DNA from: DATFMH01 sp035267045
GTDB lineage: Bacteria > Bacteroidota > Rhodothermia > Balneolales > DATFMH01
Assembly (NCBI GenBank): GCA_035267045.1
Contig: DATFMH010000062.1
Span: forward strand, 1-10,435
DNA length: 10,435 bases
Direction: 5' to 3'
The notes below the pieces were generated by a model. That model had not been told where the DNA came from. It ran no database searches and saw only the letters and a list, made by a program, of their open reading frames with translations. A program made the position numbers and the translations under genes. Of this stretch, positions 7,506 through 10,435 are shown piece by piece. Each line of letters starts with the position of its first letter. Within the stretch, counting starts at the first letter, position 1.

Positions 7506-8396
7506 ATGATTACCTTAAACCAATTGAATATATTTCTCGCCGTTGCCCGAAATGAACATGTAACGAAGGCTGCTGAGGAGATAAACTTAAGCCAATCGGC
7601 CGTGAGTATGGCATTATCGGAGCTTGAAAAACAGTTGAGTGGGCCATTATTTGAACGGGCAGGCCGAAATCTCAGGTTGAATGATCGGGGACGCCTGTTA
7701 CAACAGGAAGCCAACAAGCTAACGAACCATTTGGAGGATATGTTGGCGCTTTTTTCTGATGAGAGTGATTTGTTGAGTGGTGAACTGAAGATAGGTGCCA
7801 GTTCAACAATAGGCATCTATTTACTGCCGGAGATAATTGGGCGTTTTGCCCGGGAATATCCGGATGTAGTCATTAGCCTGGAAATAGGGAATACTGATTA
7901 TGTTGAAAAACGTCTTTTGGATTATTCATTGGATCTGGGATTTGTGGAGGGGCCCATTCATTATGAAAATATTATTTCACAATCATGGTTACAAGATCAG
8001 CTAACCATTATCGCGTCTCCGGATTATTTCAAATCAAAAAAAAGGCAATTAACTATAAGGGAACTTAATCAAATGAAGTGGATTATGCGTGAGCACGGAT
8101 CGGGTACGCGGGAAGTTTTTGAAAAAGCATTACAGCCATTTGTGGAGCGAATCAATACATTTCTGACTTTTGGTCACACCGAGGCCGTAAAACAAGCTGT
8201 TAAAGCAAGCCTTGGGCTTGGGTGCCTTTCATTATATACCGTTTCACAAGAATTAGAACGTGGCAGCCTGATAGAATTGAAAGTGCCGGAGGTAAATCTC
8301 GAACGGCAGCTACATGTCATTACACGTAAAAACAGCTTCCAAAGTCGATTGAGAAAACGATTTAGGGATTTTGTTTTTGATGTCGGTAATAATTGA
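7506..8396 (+). CDS. LysR-family regulator, CysL/CbbR-like
   Basis: A LysR-type transcription factor of about 296 residues. The N-terminal winged helix-turn-helix is clear: LNQLNIFLAVARNEHVTKAA, then SQSAVSMALSELEKQL and LFERAGRNLRLNDRGRLL. A linker helix leads to a periplasmic-binding-like effector domain beginning LKIGASSTIGIYLLP, with LDLGFVEGPI, LTIIASPDYF, REHGSGTREVFEKAL and, near the end, ASLGLGCLSLYTV. These effector motifs resemble the CysL/CbbR branch, which responds to small metabolites or inorganic ions. I chose the ATG at 7506 because family members usually begin a few residues before LNQL; an ATG at 7482 would add eight residues, and a TTG at 7479 is possible but less likely. 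It is divergent from tsdA and the only plus-strand gene here, which strongly suggests that it controls the tsdA/binding protein/dsrE unit and itself. Its effector is unknown; thiosulfate or a related sulfur species is a guess. Confidence 0.92.
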   Translation: MITLNQLNIFLAVARNEHVTKAAEEINLSQSAVSMALSELEKQLSGPLFERAGRNLRLNDRGRLLQQEANKLTNHLEDMLALFSDESDLLSGELKIGASSTIGIYLLPEIIGRFAREYPDVVISLEIGNTDYVEKRLLDYSLDLGFVEGPIHYENIISQSWLQDQLTIIASPDYFKSKKRQLTIRELNQMKWIMREHGSGTREVFEKALQPFVERINTFLTFGHTEAVKQAVKASLGLGCLSLYTVSQELERGSLIELKVPEVNLERQLHVITRKNSFQSRLRKRFRDFVFDVGNN

Positions 8397-8452
8397 CATT
8401 AGCTCCCTCTTTAACTAAATGTTCATTACATACATGAATAAAAGTAAAAATT

Positions 8453-9691
8453 TCAGGTATTTAAATGTTCAGCGGCCGACTGAAAGATTTGATCAAAGGC
8501 GTTATCAACGTCTCTAATGTTATTTTTTTGCAGTGGAAAAGGATCAACATGAGTATAATCGAATGGAAAATCGAGTAGTTGTACATCTGCCGGAAGATCC
8601 CGGAAATCCCCTTTTAAGGTATTGAGCACTTCTACGGGTGGAATAATCTCATCTTTACGAAGTGCTATGGCTCTGATTCGGGATCCAATCTGTTTTAAAC
8701 GTTCTTCTCGTGTATTTCGATTACGATGTAAGCTTAGCATAGATCGAAAAATAGTTCCTGACCTGTGATCCTCATTAAAGTAATGATTTAATCGATCGTT
8801 CATCCGGCATTCATTATCCAGGTGTTCGATAAAAAAAGCGTAAAGTGCAATATTAGCCTCACTATCGAGAATATAACGTGACACAGGATACATCCGGTCG
8901 AGTGTTGGTCCGCCGCAAAATATGAATAGCCGGGATTGGCCAAAAGTACCTTCATTATCCGTCATGATAAGAATTTCACTAAGAAATGCACCAATGGAGT
9001 ATGCAAAGAAATCGATAGAGGAATCAAAAGAGATATTTGGATGTTCATTATTTCTGATTTGGGTAACTAACTGCTTAATATCGGAATACGTTTGCCGGCC
9101 AGACCAAAAGAATCGTTGTGGGACCATTTGGATACGGGTACTAATCGCAGCATTAGCAAATGATGATTTAGCTGCAGCAGGATATTGTTTACGTCGTTGA
9201 GTTGAAACTTCCATCATAAGTCGTGGATTTCCCCATTCAAGGGGAGCCCGGTTCATATGAAAAGCAATTGGGAATAAGATTACAGCTTTATCCGTTAATT
9301 CTGCCAGTCGATATGCCCACGGTAAATATTTATCCCATTGTCTCTCATTCAGTCCATGAAACAAAAGAATCGCACCATTAGATTTGTCCTGGTCACCGGG
9401 CACAAATATGGAATAACGAAATCTACTGTTGCATTGCAGTTCACTATCGGCAGTGTGAAGCCTTGTACGAAATTTGGTCTCGTTGCTATCTGACTGGAAT
9501 GGTTTGTAGTCCTCATGAAATAAACGATTATGTCTTTTACAAACATAATCTAAAGCGCCGGGTAGAATGTTGCTTTGCTCAGATATAAATGAACGGTTTA
9601 CTATTTTTATATTACTTCCCGGAATGTGAATTTCATCCGAGTTTTGATCGAATAGTTGTCTTAAAGTTGGATAAAGCTTAGAATATTTCAT
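8453..9691 (-). CDS. DUF6051-like alpha/beta hydrolase
   Basis: A 412-residue protein without signal peptide or membrane helix, so probably cytoplasmic. The central part follows the alpha/beta-hydrolase order: GAILLFHGLNERQW (106-119) supplies the oxyanion-hole HG motif, AVILFPIAFH follows, IDFFAYSIGAFLSEI (226-240) carries the nucleophile elbow with Ser232, RAIALRKDEIIPP (340-352) offers Asp347 as the acid, and DYTHVDPFP (378-386) offers His381. The elbow is A-Y-S-I-G rather than the common G-x-S-x-G. The length and the N-terminal extension of about 100 residues recall the uncharacterised DUF6051 family; that assignment is from memory. Function is unknown; an esterase or related hydrolase is plausible. 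It is convergent with the LysR gene (56-base gap without a convincing terminator) and lies 60 bases after the DUF2905 gene, with which it may be co-transcribed. Confidence 0.75.
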   Translation of the reverse strand: MKYSKLYPTLRQLFDQNSDEIHIPGSNIKIVNRSFISEQSNILPGALDYVCKRHNRLFHEDYKPFQSDSNETKFRTRLHTADSELQCNSRFRYSIFVPGDQDKSNGAILLFHGLNERQWDKYLPWAYRLAELTDKAVILFPIAFHMNRAPLEWGNPRLMMEVSTQRRKQYPAAAKSSFANAAISTRIQMVPQRFFWSGRQTYSDIKQLVTQIRNNEHPNISFDSSIDFFAYSIGAFLSEILIMTDNEGTFGQSRLFIFCGGPTLDRMYPVSRYILDSEANIALYAFFIEHLDNECRMNDRLNHYFNEDHRSGTIFRSMLSLHRNRNTREERLKQIGSRIRAIALRKDEIIPPVEVLNTLKGDFRDLPADVQLLDFPFDYTHVDPFPLQKNNIRDVDNAFDQIFQSAAEHLNT

Positions 9692-9751
9692 CTAAAGGGT
9701 TCTATCATTTATAAATCAAACTATTAAGATAATTTGAAATTGTCATTTGTA

Positions 9752-9982
9752 TTATCTTCGTATTCTATTGATAAACCAAAAGATACCCGATATCACAACG
9801 CTGAGTAGAATAGAAGTGGCTATTGGCAGGTAGATGTGAAAATTATTTCGACTGATCACAATATCCCCGGGAAGGTGAAATAATCCGATTTCACGTATCC
9901 ATGGCCATAAAAATCCTGTCACAATGAGGATAATACCGATAACGAATAGTATTTTGGAAACCGGATGTATTTTCCAATTCAT
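9752..9982 (-). CDS. DUF2905 small membrane protein
   Basis: A 76-residue protein with two predicted membrane helices (about 8-26 and 50-71) separated by a loop containing LPGDIVISRNNFHIYLPIAT. The LPGDI-x-I-x-R-x-NF-x-x-Y-x-P pattern is the hallmark of DUF2905, a widespread bacterial family with no established function. Length and helix arrangement match the family. It begins just after the terminator of the upstream oxidoreductase gene, so it probably has its own promoter or depends on partial readthrough, and it may be followed by the hydrolase gene in one transcript. Confidence 0.88.
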   Translation of the reverse strand: MNWKIHPVSKILFVIGIILIVTGFLWPWIREIGLFHLPGDIVISRNNFHIYLPIATSILLSVVISGIFWFINRIRR

Positions 9983-10020
9983 GTGATAGTATTAAGCTTC
10001 AATTTCAAGATAATCTAAAA

Positions 10021-10058
10021 AAATACACTCGTAAATACAGTGATTCACGAGTGTATTT
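10021..10058 (-). terminator. Intrinsic terminator of the 2-oxoacid oxidoreductase operon
   Basis: A perfect 12-base-pair inverted repeat, AAATACACTCGT and ACGAGTGTATTT, is separated by a 14-base loop. On the minus strand the stem runs into seven T residues (A residues at 10017-10023 on the plus strand). It lies about 35 bases after the stop codon of the gamma-subunit gene. Confidence 0.85.
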
Positions 10059-10092
10059 GATTTCAACGTTGTGTTATGAAATTATTAACTTT

Positions 10093-10435
10093 TTAATACG
10101 AATAATTCTCCGAATATTTGGAGCCCAGCTCATATCCGGCTTCAAAAGCTTTCATATTCAAGCTGATATATCGAGGCTTGACCCGTTCAACGATGGCTTT
10201 CTCGATACTTTCATTGGTAACGATTTTCGTTAGTGATACAAGTGCGCCGAGTGCAACGACATTGGCTACGATGATATCACCAACTTCATGTGCTAATTCC
10301 TGTATTGGGAGCAGCAGCGCATTATTAACATCTGTTTCCTCCGTTACACGTTTTTCAACAACGCGGATACCATTAGGGGCCAATTCGACGCCATGTTTAA
10401 TGTAAGCGTCTTTCGAAAGGCACAAGAGCAAATCA
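10093..10435 (-). CDS. 2-oxoacid:acceptor oxidoreductase gamma subunit (5' end missing)
   Basis: The reading frame is open from the right edge to a TAA at 10093, giving about 114 C-terminal residues. The apparent TTG start near 10431 is internal, because the frame continues upstream with an Asp codon. The text DLLLCLSKDAYIKHG, followed by NALLLPIQELAHEVGD, IVANVVALGALVSLTKIV and ESIEKAIVERVKPRYISLNMKAFEAGYELG, is typical of the C-terminal half of the gamma subunit (POR/KOR gamma domain) of pyruvate or 2-oxoglutarate:ferredoxin oxidoreductases and indolepyruvate oxidoreductase beta chains. These cytoplasmic enzymes oxidatively decarboxylate 2-oxoacids to acyl-CoA and reduce ferredoxin. As a separate short subunit placed last in its operon, it fits a KorAB(C)-type 2-oxoglutarate enzyme, but substrate cannot be fixed from this fragment. 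A strong terminator follows. Confidence 0.85.
   Translation of the reverse strand, partial: DLLLCLSKDAYIKHGVELAPNGIRVVEKRVTEETDVNNALLLPIQELAHEVGDIIVANVVALGALVSLTKIVTNESIEKAIVERVKPRYISLNMKAFEAGYELGSKYSENYSY

Noticed and set aside
7475..7816. Minus-strand ORF of 113 codons
   Set aside because: It lies antisense to the LysR helix-turn-helix region, is serine-rich in the manner of shadow frames and has no recognisable family.
8428..8448. Weak hairpin between the convergent LysR and hydrolase genes
   Set aside because: The seven-pair stem is almost entirely A-T with one wobble and no proper T-tract on either strand, so it was not called a terminator.
10429..10431. TTG as start codon of the oxidoreductase gamma subunit
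   Set aside because: The frame continues to the window edge with family-like residues before it, and the protein would lack its N-terminal half; the gene is truncated by the window.

Overview
The window looks like chromosomal DNA from a member of the Bacteroidota/Balneolota/Rhodothermota side of the FCB group. This rests on several things: moderately AT-rich sequence, few clear Shine-Dalgarno sites, a signal-peptide/TPR/transmembrane histidine kinase, a Kelch-like propeller/transmembrane/winged-helix regulator, a DUF6051-type hydrolase, and the last subunit of a ferredoxin-linked 2-oxoacid oxidoreductase. No marker gene is present, so the placement is inference. Nine of the ten genes lie on the minus strand; only the LysR gene is on the plus strand. 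No tRNA, rRNA, CRISPR array, insertion sequence or phage gene was seen.

Left part (1-4015): two membrane signalling proteins. The first, truncated by the left edge, has an N-terminal membrane segment, a Kelch-like beta-propeller, a second membrane helix and the beginning of a cytoplasmic winged-helix DNA-binding domain. The second is a complete 730-residue histidine kinase with TPR repeats outside the membrane and a HisKA/HATPase core inside, without a receiver domain. A 289-base gap separates them.

Middle (4134-4622): a single-gene unit for a short bacterioferritin-like di-iron protein, with its own strong terminator.

Core (4802-8396): the most informative locus. Three exported proteins are encoded head to tail: a dihaem cytochrome c of the thiosulfate dehydrogenase/tetrathionate reductase family (TsdA), a periplasmic substrate-binding protein with no ABC permease or ATPase beside it, and an exported DsrE-family protein with its characteristic cysteine. 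A perfect hairpin plus T-tract ends the operon. A LysR regulator resembling the CysL/CbbR branch is divergent from it across a short region holding two AT-rich palindromes and a plausible tsdA promoter. Together they suggest a regulated periplasmic module for inorganic sulfur compounds, in which the cytochrome does the redox step, the binding protein captures a ligand (oxyanion or sulfur compound) and the DsrE protein carries or handles sulfur. This functional assembly is inference from domain content and gene order.

Right part (8453-10435): a DUF6051-like alpha/beta hydrolase, a small two-helix DUF2905 membrane protein, a strong terminator, and the 3' part of a 2-oxoacid:acceptor oxidoreductase gamma subunit that runs off the right edge.
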